A DNA stretch of 64,000 nucleotides. It comes from Anodontia alba. Its lineage: Eukaryota > Mollusca > Bivalvia > Lucinida > Lucinidae. The position numbers and the translations under genes are program-made. The notes under the pieces are model-generated. The model ran no database searches. It worked only from the letters and a program-made list of their open reading frames with translations, and had not been told where the DNA came from. Below, one piece after another: positions 47,013 to 59,500 of this stretch (its first letter is position 1; every line of letters begins with the position of its first letter). The DNA lies in assembly GCA_964016985.1 (NCBI GenBank), contig OZ024824.1, forward strand, positions 48,132,520 through 48,196,519, in the 5' to 3' direction.

Positions 47013-50000
47013 GGGGTGGGGGTCCATAATGCCCTTTTCTGTCCCGTAACAAAAGTCTTCATGTTTTGCTGATACATTTCCTATAGTGCCCCATTTACTT
47101 AAACAGTATTGATTTTGTAATGTAAGCTCTAGTTTTGGAATAACATGATCATGTGTGTGGGTGAGGTAATTCAGTATGAAACTTGAGGTACCATATCTTA
47201 AACATCGTTTCTCTTTTAAAATATATCACATCTAATTATACCTTCTTGTGTTTGTTAGACAAATGCCTTAGATAATATCCTATCTCATTAACCTCCCTTT
47301 AAAGATAAATAACACACCTGCAGCATCTTTTATGAAAATCTTTACTTTTTGTTAATTTTGCATCTTGTAATTCAATAAAACCTAGCCTTTCTCCGGAACT
47401 GAATGGTGAATTATTTTGAAACTTACCTGAATACCACATTGGGACAGTGCAAAGAGATGACTAAGTTTTGGTGACCTTGACCTTATTTTCAAGGTCACAT
47501 GGGCTGTGTGGGATTGTCAAAAAGGCAGGTGCCTCTTAGGCTATTTTTATGTTACTTAACAAAAGTTTCATTTTCTCCTAATATATTGCCTATAATATCT
47601 TTTTAGCTCACCGAAGGACGAAGTGTTCATGTGAGTTATTGTGATCGGTCAATATATTCGTTGTGCGTCGTCCGTTGTCCGTCGTGCTCGTGATGTATCA
47701 ACAATTTGCTGTAAATGATAACTCCTAAACTCCTGGGCCAATTTCAATTAAACTTAACAGGAATGTTGCCTAGGTGACTCTCTACCAAAAGAGTCAAAAT
47801 TGTTTCACATCAACGAACAAGATGGCCGCCAGAGCTAAAAATAGAAATATTTTAAATGACAACTCCTCTTACATCATTGGGCCAGTTGGAAGCAAACTTG
47901 ACAGGCATTTTACCTATGTGTCTCTCTACCAAAATAGTTAAAATTGTTCCGCATCAATGAACAAGCTGGCACCAGAGCTAACAATTGAAAAATCTTTAAA
48001 TGACAGCTCCTCCTATATCATTTGGCCAATTTAAATCAAACTTGACTGGCATGTTGCCTATGTGTCTCTCTACCAAAATAGCTAAAATGGTTTTGCTTTA
48101 ATGAACAAGATGGTCACCAGAGCTAAATATAGAAAAATCTTTAAATGACAACTCCTCTTAAACCATATGTCCAGTTTCGATCAAACTTGACAAGAATGTT
48201 TCCTAGGTGACTCTGTACCAAAATAAATGAACAAGATAGCCACAGAGCGCAACGCAGAAAATCTTTAAAAAGCAACTATTGCTACATCTTTGGGCCAATT
48301 TCAAATGATATCTTGATACAGTTTAATAAGGGTCATATGGAGTCAGACCATGAAACCCATGTGAGCGATTAAGTCTATCTTGGCCCTCTCGTATACTAGA
48401 AGCATTTTGGTTTTACAACGTAAGTAACAGATCTGGAGTAACATGATCATAAAAGTGGGTGGGGTAATTCAGTAAGAACCTAATATATCATACAAAAAGT
48501 ATGAACCTAAAGCCTGTAAACTGTGTGTCTCTTTAAAAAGTTGCCACATCAAGTTATACCAACTTCCATTTGTTGGGCTAATTCCTCAGTTAACATCTAT
48601 TATACATATTTCCCTTTCAAGTAAAATATTAAGTCTGCAGCAATTCTTCCATGAAAACCTCTGATTGATGTTATTTTTGCATCTTGGTATTCACAAAAAC
48701 CCTAGCCTATCTCTGAAAACAATTCCTGAATTCTTTTGGTGTCTGGAAAGGGCTGCGGTTTGTGATTGTGGCACTCCCTGGACTTTTCTCTTACCTTTTT
48801 TTTTACTTGAATATAATGTTGGTAGGCTCCACATGACCCTTATTAAAATGTATCAAGATATCATCAGAACAATCATTCTTATGATGTTTGATTGAAATTG
48901 GCCAAAGAGTTTAGGAGGAGTTGCCATTTAAAGATTTTTTCTATTTTTAGCTCTGGTGGCCATCTTGTTCATTGGAGTGGAGCCTTTATAGCTATTTTTG
49001 GTAAAAAGTCACCTAGTAACTTTCTTGTGCAGTTTGAGTTAGCAATATTGTATGAAGTTTGATTTAAATTAGCCAAAATGTGTAGGAGGAGTTGTAATGT
49101 TAAGTTGATTGTTTTTTTTTTTTTTTTTTTTTTGTTTTTTTTTTTGTTGTTGTTGTTTTCGTCTTCTTCTTCTTCTTCTTTGTTTTTTTATAGCTCTGGT
49201 GGCCATTTTTGTTCATTGGAGCGAACCCGTTTTAGCTACTTTAGTAGAGAGAGACCTTGGCAATATTCTTATGAAGTTTGATTAAATTGGCCCAATGATA
49301 TTGGAGGAGTTGTCATGTAAAGCGTTTGTCTATTTTTAACTCTGGGAGCTGTCTTGTCCATTGGAGAGAAACCGTTTGGTAAAGAGACACCTAGGCAACT
49401 TGCCTGTGAAGATTGATTGAAATTGACTCAATGATATAGGAGGAGGAGTTGTCACTTAAAGATTTTTCTGTTTTGAGCTTTGGCAGCCACCTTGTTCATT
49501 GGAGCAAAACCATTTCAGCTATTTTAGTAGTCAGTCAACTAGGCAACATTCCTGTAAAGTTCGATTGGAATTGGCTCAGTGGTGTAAAAGGAGTATCATT
49601 TAAAGATTTTTTCTATTTTTAGCTCTGGCGGCCAGTATCTTCATTGGTGCGGAACAATTTTATTTATTTTGCTAGAGAGTCATATAGGCAACATTGCTGT
49701 GAAGTTTGGCTGAAATTGGCCCAGGGGTGTTACAGAAGTTGTCATATATGGCGAATTGTTGATGCAGCACGATGCTCGACGGACAACGCATAACGCACAA
49801 TGGACATTGACCGATCACGATAGCTCACAATGAGCACTTCATGCTCAGGAGAGCTAAAAAGATATTATTGGCAAAGTATTAGGAGAAAATGAAGACTTTT
49901 GTTAAGTAGCATAAAGAATAGTCTAATGAGCACCTGCTCTTTTGACAATGCTACAGCCCATGTGACTTTGAAAATAGAGTCAATGTCACCAACACTTTGT

Positions 50001-50460
50001 CATCTCTTTTCATTACCCAAATGTTGTATTCAGGTAAGTTTCAAAATAATTCACCATTCAGTTCCGGAGAAAGGCCAGATTTTATTGAATTCCAAGATTC
50101 AAAATTAACAAAAATTGAATATTTTCATAAAAGAGATGCTGCAGATGTAACAGTTTTTTTAAAGGAGGTTAATGAGATAGGATATTACCTAAGGCATTTG
50201 TCTAACAAACAGAAGAAGACATAACTAGATGTGATATATTTTAAAAGAGAAACGGTGTTTGAAATACGGTACCTCAGGTTCATACTGAATTACCCCACCC
50301 ACTTTCATGATCATGTTACTCCAAAACTAGGGATTACGTTGCAAAATCAATATTGTTTTAGTAAATGGGACACTATAGGTTATGTATCAGCAAAACATTA
50401 AGACTTTTGTTACGAGGCAGGAAAAGGGCCTTATGAACCCCTTTCTTCCATTTCTCCTAC
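47012..50460. repeat. Large inverted-repeat (foldback) structure, about 3.4 kb
   Basis: Outer arms: 47,020-47,605 is the inverted counterpart of 49,861-50,455 (shared words include ACATGATCATG, the TAATGAGATAGGATATTA complement, and TCCGGAGAAAGGC). Inner arms: 47,606-48,345 mirrors 48,822-49,860. These are arrays of a roughly 130-bp unit (TCCTCTTACATC, AAGATGGCCGCCAGAGCTAA, GACTCTCTACCAAAA) with shared TIR-like ends (TTTTTAGCTC...GATCGGTCAAT). An extra direct copy of the outer segment lies at 48,400-48,740, and a PLE tail fragment at 48,740-48,800 marks the centre. No protein is encoded. Confidence 0.8.
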
Positions 50461-50534
50461 AGTTTTCGAGATAATGAGATAATGACTACGAACTTGCAGC
50501 AAAGTAAAGACTATAGGCTCGGCATGTACTTCAA

Positions 50535-50966
50535 GAAAGGTAAGAGAAAAGTCCAGGGAGTGCCACAATCACAAACCGCAGCCCTTCCCAGTCCCCAAGA
50601 GGAAGAGGAAACCGACAAATCTAAACAAGCACAAACCGAACAAACCTACGAAAAGCACTAAGATTAGCTCTCTCTTCCCCAAGCGAGGTAATCGCAATAC
50701 TAAAAGGACTGAAAAATACAAGAACAAAATGACACACGGAAAGACATACAACAAATCGCTTTGTAGAATAAACCACAAAGCAACAAAGAGTAAGACTAAC
50801 ACCGGTACCACCGCCTTAGAACGGTCAGTAGAGCAAACCACCGGGGGGTTTAAAGCACTTTTACAGCTAGCTAACTTCACCCTAGGTCCCGATGCTACTC
50901 TTAATACAGAAATACATAAAAGTTCGGTTCGCATAAAGGCTCCCAACTCAGTCAATGCATCAAGGT
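50535..50966 (-). repeat. Solo PLE 3' tail
   Basis: Nearly identical to the tails of PLE-C and PLE-E: GTGCCACAATCACAAACCGC, the ACCGCCTTAGAACGGTCAGT hairpin motif and AAGGCTCCCAACTCAGTCAA. It has no RT and is inserted cleanly in the GTAGGGTTCGTG array. The open frames on both strands across it follow from its conservation with the other tails and are not evidence for a protein. Confidence 0.78.
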
Positions 50967-51077
50967 CACAGAACACTGATCAAATTTTAAAGCTAGAGTT
51001 ATATACCCTGAATTTACTTGGAGATTGTGCTTTAATCACATAGCATAGTAGGGTTTCATACGAAGTATGTTTTGTCT

Positions 51078-51790
51078 CCAGCTGATATAGCTGCTAATAA
51101 TGTTGTTGTTGTGTGACGACTTCATTATATCAATACTCCTATACAAGAATTTGGTAGTACCAAAACATATGAACGGATTTCTACTGACGAGAGATCAATT
51201 GTTAATACCCATTCTATCGATAATACTGCTAAGTTTGCAGTGAGTATTAAAGAAAACTAAAACAGACTTCCTACGTTTTATTGGTTACCGGAACTTCATA
51301 CACGACCTTATAAAGCACATTTCATTGCTAATTCTAGTTCATGTACGACTACTATTTTGTCCAAATTGCTAACTTTATGCCTTACTGCTGTCAAAAAACG
51401 TTGGATTATATACTATGATACTGTTTACGAAAGGGACGGAATTACCTTTTTGGTCAATTAAAATTCAAATGAAGTTCTCAATAAATTTAAATGTAAAAAC
51501 TTTAAGGCTTCTAAATTGTCTACATATGATTTTTTCTACACTGTATACTACGTTACCTCATCATTTTATAAAAGATACACTTATTGATTTAATTAACCGA
51601 ACGTTTATTCGAGAGAATACCCAATATTTGGCTTGCAATGAAGAATGTGCTTTTTTTCACTTCTAATGTATACAAGAATTAAAATTTATGGTCCAGTCAA
51701 AACGTCTGTGATGCCCTTGTTTATCTTTTGGATAACATTTTTATTAGATTTGGAACTAAACTTTATAGGCAAACTATTGGTATTCTTGTA
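51078..51790 (+). pseudogene. PLE-F: 5' half of a Penelope-like RT
   Basis: The plus strand encodes LSPADIAANNVVVV, then an in-frame TGA, then RLHYINTPIQEFGSTKTYER, ISTDERSIVNTHSID, LPTFYWLPELHTRPYKAHF, IANSSSCTTTILSKLL and YDTVYERDGI. It goes on through a frame-broken motif A region (STYDFFYT) and RENTQYLACNEECAFF, stopping before motif B. This is the only copy here reaching into the N-terminal region. A TAA inside the KEN-NRLP segment and later frameshifts show it is dead. No GIY-YIG or CxC linker is visible upstream because the element is cut at about 51,078. Confidence 0.72.
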
Positions 51791-51839
51791 TCTGCATTAA
51801 TTTAAACGCTCCCTAGTTATTCGGTCCTTTCTTATGTTG

Positions 51840-52065
51840 CGACGCAATTCTGATATAATAAAGGCACGTCTCTGAGGATACATAAAGATACGTTTCCGAT
51901 GATACGTTATGATAGGTTATTGATGATAAAGAAAAATGCGTCTCTGATGATAAATAATGATGTGTCTCCGGTTAGATATAATGGTACATCTCTTTTGGTA
52001 CAAAATGATACGTCCTGCTGATACATAGTGATACCTTATGCGTTATGATTAATGTACAACGTGAT
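51840..52065. repeat. Degenerate GATACGTCTCTGATGATA minisatellite
   Basis: About six to seven imperfect units of about 30-35 bp built on GATACGTCTCYGATGATACA. It lies just upstream of the first CUB exon. Confidence 0.55.
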
Positions 52066-52139
52066 GAAATGTTCCTAAGGTCATACGCGTACATCGACGG
52101 CCTAGAGTTATATCATTATGACGCTGGTTCTATTTGCAG

Positions 52140-52318
52140 CATGTGGAAAGTACGAGAAGGTTGGAGGAGGTGGCGTAGGGTATATAGCTAGTCCAACAAA
52201 TTATGGCGCTTACACACATTGTATATGGTGGCTAGAAACAGACTCTGGATATCAGCTCAGTATAAACATCACGTATGTTGGTGATATAAACTACGGACGA
52301 TGTGGAGATTTTATAATT
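52140..52318 (+). CDS. CUB exon 1 (N-terminal half of CUB domain)
   Basis: The acceptor ttctatttgcag precedes 52,140; the donor gtaagtctt follows 52,318. Starting with the last two bases of a split codon, it reads CGKYEKVGGGGVGYIASPTN, then YGAYTHCIWWLETDSGYQLS and INITYVGDINYGRCGDFII. This fits the CUB pattern: Cys-Gly start, G-x-I-x-SP-x-x-Y, then C-x-W and a third Cys followed by D. An in-frame ATG at 52,118 would give MTLVLFAA before the CUB, but it overlaps the polypyrimidine/AG acceptor and makes a leader too short for a normal signal peptide. Entry by splicing is preferred. Confidence 0.88.
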
Positions 52319-53495
52319 GTAAGTCTTATAATATGTTAGACATGTTTCCAAAATTGCTGCTGAAATCGTGTGAGAGGAAACAATATGTCTTTTGAAATAT
52401 GCTTGAAACAGGCTCCAAGCTGGCTTTACTACCTGATAATTATACGATCTGGCTTAATAACCTATTAAAATGTTGTACATGTAAAATGTCTGATATTTAT
52501 TACCATGATATCTGTGAAATAAAAACTGCTTTTTTTCTGAATTGGCTCTGAAACGCGTTTTCAGCAGATTTTGGCAAAACTAACAACATTTGCCAACGGT
52601 TCAACCTTTTAACACTATATCTATCTTGACTACAACTGGTGTGAGTGCCGTGTGGCGACCGTTAAACGGCTCCTTGTAGTTTATTATAGTGTAGATATTA
52701 ATTTCTGGTTCTTTGTGGTCACTGGGCCCATTCCGGGATTTTAAATTTTATATGAGGGTCACTGATGAGTCCTAATTGGCCGAAATAACTTGTCTGCCCT
52801 AGAAAATTTTACACTTCAGCTTTTTCAGTTTTGGGATGTGTTCATTGCTCTCAAGGGTCATTTCCTTTAGAATGTATTTGCAAATATGAAGATACGTGCC
52901 CAAGTGTTTCTTGTTTCTAGGTTTTCCATGCGATATCAACATATAGATTTCATTGAGTAGGTCTAGGAAAAGGAGTCATATTTCATTAAGTTTGGTTGGA
53001 ATCAGCTGGACTTGTTCAATAGTTATATGATAATAATGTAAAATAAAACACATTCTTAAAGGCTATGAATCTGGGTTTGTTTATTTGTTTATTCACTTCA
53101 CTAGTTGTTTGTTTGTATGTTTGTTTACGACACGACAAATACTGTGAGTTATTTTGCGTGATCTCCTAAAGAAATGGAGAAAAGATACAGAAGAGCTAGT
53201 AGACGAGAAGAAGCAGAGAAATAGAAAAGTATGGGGGACAGTAACACAAGAAATGCAGCATGTCCCCTTATCTCCAACCTGCAAATTCAACAGGTCCTTA
53301 CCACCACCATACCACCCACAGCATGCCCTGAGAGAATACTGGTCGTTTAATGACAATCTGGCTAGGGTTTTGTACATACACATTTATACAAATACGCCAT
53401 CTGTTAGTTAAAGAACAAATTTGTAGACAGACAGTTAATCCCATCAGTCGGACAGCATCCATCTTAGTGTGTGAAATCAGAATGCCTTATCATAA

Positions 53496-53560
<65 letters not shown>

Positions 53561-56500
53561 GCCATGGCATGTTGAATGCACCCCATATCCGAGGCTATTT
53601 AAACTAGACATTTAGCCTTGGTAAGGGACCGGGCATGCGCAGTAAAAACTTGATACATATGTACTAGCACGAAATCATTACGTTAACAATCATTACGTGA
53701 CCATTTCATGATCAACCTGTGTTTCCCTATAATATATAGTGAAAAACGGGGAATACGGGGTTTACAAAAGTTGGCAATATTTTGCGTTTTGGACGTTTTG
53801 GATTTAATTTAAGTTTATTGATTCTGTCGATGAGCGTTTTACACTGAAGAATTTCTGTTTTCTGATATTAATAAGCGCATACTTTGTCATTGCAATAGAA
53901 TTAGTATAACTACCTTCTGACAGATGCGCCCAACGCATCCGCGCGGTCTGATCAGAGTCTTCGCTGTCCGCATGAAGAAGACTGCGCAAATGCGCAGGCT
54001 GATTTGAATCTTCGCTGGGCGCCTTTTCTGACGTTGCGACACATATTTCACATATGCGTGTTCCGTATTATTTCACATAGGCGTGTTCCGTATTATTTCA
54101 CATAGGCGTGTTTCCGTATTATTTCACATAGGCGTGTTTCCGTATTATTTCACATAGACGTGTTTCTGTATTATAAATGTGAACTTTATCATCGTGTATG
54201 ATACTTTTGGAATTGTGCTTTCTTTGTTATAATTCCTTTTGAAATTCTTCAGATACGAGATGGGAGAGTAGATGATGACACAAGTATATTGTTAGATCAG
54301 AGTTCTTCATGTTCATCTTTAACAAATTACACGGTAACTGCAAGGTCAAGTTGGTTAATGGTTCAATTTAGAAGTGACGGACTAAATTATTCTAGTGGTT
54401 TTCAAGGGCATATTTCCTCTACGTTCATAGGTAAGCTTGCCCAACAGGCTTTCAAGGCAGATAACTTTGGCATGTAAATAGTTTCCTCTCTTCTCGCTTG
54501 GGCTATGAATAATTTACATTTTTTCCTTTTAAAGTAGCTACCATTTGTAAGATTCATGTTCTGCGGAGCTATATTCCTGTCTGCAACGTTGTCTCCTTAT
54601 GAAAACTGGTGGCAGATTTTTTTTTTCAGATCTAACCATTGCCCTTACTAAATTTACTCGGTACTGATAAGAATGAACATTACTTTTGATATGAGGAAAC
54701 TATTGCCCAGTGCATGTTCGGTTAACATTGACTCAGATCAGCATGCGCATCCCTACCAGCTGATGAAGGACATTGTTATATGCTTAAACATGCAACTGTA
54801 TAACATATTGATGAACAATTAAGGATCTGAACAGACTGTTCAGACCCGTAAGCTGATATAAACCTCAACTCTGCGCATGTGCACCGAGGTACAACAAGAT
54901 CTCGTATTAGGGTGGCGAACTTGGGCATGGCTTAGCGGATCTCGATCAAAATCTGAGTAATTATTTGCAAAACCTACTGCGATAATAACGAAGGTATTAT
55001 GCGTTTTGATGTTAAAATCAAGAAAAATTTCCGAATTCATTAAAATAATTATTCTAACTAAAAAACCCAAAAAAGGTTCATTATCACATGGTGAAATAGG
55101 CATGTCTAAACGAGCCTACATACACAATATTTGAGCTAGATGGGGTACACAATATTAGAGCCTGGAAGAGGTCAAGCTAGCCGGATTGTGTGGAAGTGCC
55201 TGATCAGGGCATTTCGTTTTTATAACAAACAATAAATCGAAACACAAAACAACACATTCTCGAAAACACAGAGAACACGATCTTGGACCAAGCCCCTCGA
55301 TAGGGTAGAGGAAAATATGTGAAGAGTAATCAGCCTTCGCTCTTGTATCCTGACTCAGCTCTGAACTGAAGATAAACGCAAGAATACAAACTTTAGGCAA
55401 TCTTTTTGACGTTTATTTATATGAACGTCACCAGGAAAGGCCAGCACTATTGCAATGACCGACATACAAATATCGAACAGAACTGAGAAACCGCCCTGGA
55501 ACGGTCAGCAGAAAAACTACCAGGGGTTTAAACTATGACTTCGAGTCAATAATTAACCAGCTAATGGATTTGTAATTGACTGACAAAGTCACGATTTTCA
55601 CATGTTATTGTACATTTAGACATATGTAAAATGTATCAGTGTCGGTTTATTCATTGAAAAGATACTGGATAATAAAACCACTGTTCTTGGATGCTACATG
55701 CCAGCCTCGGCAATCGAACCCGGTCCACAGCTGGCAGTGTTGTGTAAAAACATGAAAAAAGCTCGTATGTATAAAAACTGGACGCACAGAAGTTCCATGC
55801 GGATGTTTAAAAAATTAAGAGTATTCGAAAAAGGTAATACAGTCACACTGAAAACCAATATGCAGATCTAGATATAATCTCAAGTATAGCATTTTTATTC
55901 TCGTAATGTCTAGTAAGTAGCATGATGTTATTATATGTTATATTATACTCCATTATCAATAAACGTTATTCTTTTCTATTCTATTCTATTATATCTAACT
56001 ACATGTAGTATCTAACTACATGTTTAATAGTTTTAAGACATTATGTTAATTAGTAACAGTTCAGTCGTAGTGCATGAACTAGAGTTTACTGAGAAGATCC
56101 GTAACTAATGTTGTTAGAACTTGTAGCCCAACCCCTTTGCTGTATTTGTGATAGCAATAAAATATGCTTTAACTAAACTAGAGTTTGCGATTAATAGTGC
56201 TTTAAAGGGCCCTTTGTGGTGTTTCCAATACAGTGTCGGACCCAATACAATATAAGAAGTTTATTCTGGTTCCCTTTGATACAAGCTTTACAGACTAGAG
56301 GTTTGCAATACTGTTAGATACAGTGATCTATTATAGCATAGTGGTCAATATTGTGGTGATAGAAAGTAGACCTACCAATTTCTATACAGCAGGCTCGAAA
56401 GGTGAAAATAAAGTTAATTTATATTAGAACAGTAAAGCCTTTTGTGAGATGACCATTAAATTAACTCTTTAGCACTCACTCGCCTGTTGCTGTCGTTGAA

Positions 56501-59500
56501 ATTGTGTTAAGTACTTCACTTCATCAAACGTTGTTGGCTCTATTTTCAGAGCTAGTAGAGCAGATGTTGCTGAAAATTTACAGGAATTGTTCGTATGAAG
56601 AGTATCTGACCATTCCGGTTTTATAACTTTTAGAACAGTTACATATCTTTTCAAATATGTTTATCACAGACATTGCCCTTATGTCCGCTCTGTTTCTCCT
56701 GATAGATTTATTACATGCAGGTGAAACTTGTCAGGAAAGAGATAGATTTATTACATGCAGGTGAAACTTGTCAGGAAAGAACAGTGTGCCAGTTATCTTT
56801 GGTGGACTAAAATGACATTTCCAGCCTCAAAACTTGTTGGTGAAATGACAGCACTATTTCAAAACGTGCGATTTGAAGTCTAGAGTTACATATTATTTGG
56901 TGATATTTTGGCAGAATTACGGCGCTCTTTATTTTTGCGAGGGCGAAGCAGCGGGATGCAGGGACATAAAAACACTGTCCGTATCATTTCTGACAAATGA
57001 AGAGATTAATTGGATATCATTCAGCTTGATTGCCTCAAGATGATTTTAATGATGATTTATGTCTATGGCAATGGAAGGGTGATAATGACAGAAACTGTGC
57101 ATGAAGCGCATATAGGCATAACCTGAACTTCGCCTTTATCGGATTTCGAACCTAGCCAGGACCTCCTGACATCTCGGCCATGCGGACACTTCAAATGTGT
57201 AAAAAAAATGGTAGCAAAATGGTTATTTGTGTCCCTGTGCTTCATATATTTAATCTGAATGAAGCTGTTATAAAAATACTGCTATATAGTAACTAAGACA
57301 AAGAGAGTGGAGGAGAAACACATGTTTCCATATATAACATTTCTGTGTTTTTTTTTCAGGTGATTCAATACGAAATTTTACCAGTCCTATAATAGGTAAG
57401 AAACAATTCGTTTTATAAAACATATGCTTTTAAATCTATTATCTTCTCGTGGGTGTTACCTAGCAATTACTGACTTCCAACGAATAAGCCACTTTTTTAG
57501 CATTCCATATATTATATTTTAGTCTGCAGTTCTAAAGTAATACAAGCCGGGGCACAGAGTTTCTTACCAGAGTGCGCCCAGCAAAGACAGTATCCACGCA
57601 GACTAGTCAGAGTCTTTGCTGGCTGCCTGAAAACGCTTTGAATCTTTAGTTACCCACATGTTTCACTGTACGGTGTTTCTGGTGTTTGTTCTTTGTGTGG
57701 CAATGTGGCTTATCACTGCGGGGATTTTTTCTTCTTTTATCCTGTCCGTTTTCTTATTGCTGTGTTTAGGAGATCCTGTCTAGCATTGTGATTACTTTAT
57801 AGGGAAGGGGAGCGGGTTGTTTTCTTTATCTTTGGCTTGTGGCTTGTGTACTGTTTGTCATGGTTTGAATACTCTTCCTCTTGGTGTCATTGCTAGGCTT
57901 TGTGTTGTTAGCTATTCCTGGACGTTGCTATACTACTATTATTTGTTTCTCATCTTTCGTTCTTTTAGTGCCTCGGGAGGCCATTTTCTGGGTATCTTCA
58001 TTTATATTTTTACATGTTAAGGTTTTAGGGTTATTCCATTTCTCAAGAGCTGTTAATGAGACTTAATATTCATTTGAATCTAATTAAGGGGAGCTGACTG
58101 TATCAATGACACTTCAGTCTGTGCCTACTTTACTGGTTTAATAAATTTGCAAATTTCACCTTAAGTTTTCAGGTTGAGCTCATTCTGAAAAATCAAATGA
58201 CCTTAAATAAATATACTTGGTACAGATATGAATCTATACAAGGTGACGACTGCACTATTTACACCTTTTCCATGACCTCTGGGTTAACGATTTACTGAAT
58301 TTTGAAACAGTTAAGTTTCCGTTACCGAAACATAAAAGTCGCCACTAGCGAATCAAATAAAAGTACACAGTCAATATATTACATACTAGAATACATACAA
58401 CTTGTCATAAACCTTATTTACTGAAGGTTTTTAACAAACATATTCTTGTTTACAATCGATCACGTTTTGACACAGCTCCGCGGAACAAGCGTTTGCAAGT
58501 CGCTGTTGCAATACAAGTTCGCAAAGCGGGCAATTTGAGTTTTTTGCACTGTCAGGGAAAAGGTAGATAAATGTGGTATGAAATGAAAGCTGGTTAAATC
58601 AAAAACAACCCTGAACAAATGCGTCTGGGTGCAATATCATACAATTGATTAATAGACGGAAAAGGAAGGTGCGGTAAGTGTGCCATTAACTGTTAATGAA
58701 ACTGCGTAAAGAGTACAAAATGCAAATACAAATGCAGGATATAACCGCAAAACAGAAAGCAAAAAGCAAGATAGAAACTCATATTTCTTACATTGACAGC
58801 TAAGTCCAAAAAACAGTCTGACGTCAAAAATTGTTCATGAACAGACTAAAAAGAACCAAATTTGCTAGCTCCATCTAGTGCATTAAATTCACTAATAGAT
58901 ATTTGAAAGTTCCCTATGACAAACTTGATCTTTTACAGTTAGGTATTGGTATTCCTTGATTTGATATACAATGCTTGGAAGAGCTTACGGATTTTAAGAA
59001 AACCAACCTACCATGAATAGCAGACTTGGTTTATTATGTCTCTTCATGAATACTATAAAACTATTTACCTCGAAGCAGACCAATTAAATGTTGCCTCCTT
59101 TCTAATTCATACTCCTTTTTATTATGGGCATATTACTAAACCATCTACCATGCCAGTACAGAATCAAAAGAACGCTAAGACAGGATTTTATGGCTTAAAT
59201 CCATTTGATAGCCAGAAATCTCCGCCCTCATTTACATCAGTTTCTTTATTTATGCTACACAATTCCTCTGTTTCTTCTAAAGGGTAACTCAAGTAAGCTT
59301 CCCGAGTTCTTGATGCTCAAATATTGACTGTCAGGTGAGCATTGATTGTCAGGTAAGCCCGGTTGAGTCTCGTAATTAGTCAGTTATCAGTAGTGTTTGG
59401 AAACGACCCCCAAAGCACAAGTAACATTTATGTTACGTGATTCGGTAAGGGAGAAAATTTTGCATTAATGGAAATACTAATGATGAAACAGAAACTGCTC

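Noticed and set aside
50569..50976. 135-codon minus-strand and 104-codon plus-strand frames
   Set aside because: They coincide with a PLE 3' tail that recurs at 19.3, 21.3 and 41.3 kb; the strands are open because of the shared tail sequence.
52118..52141. ATG at 52,118 as the start of the CUB protein
   Set aside because: It would give only eight residues (MTLVLFAA) before the CUB, and the sequence is a good polypyrimidine-AG acceptor.
53154..53411. Overlapping frames on both strands in the CUB intron
   Set aside because: No motif, no splice phase compatible with the flanking CUB exons (phase 0), and the two strands are mutually open.
59036..59287. 83-codon plus-strand frame in an intron
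   Set aside because: No domain, no flanking splice sites of the right phase and no repeat-protein similarity recognised.
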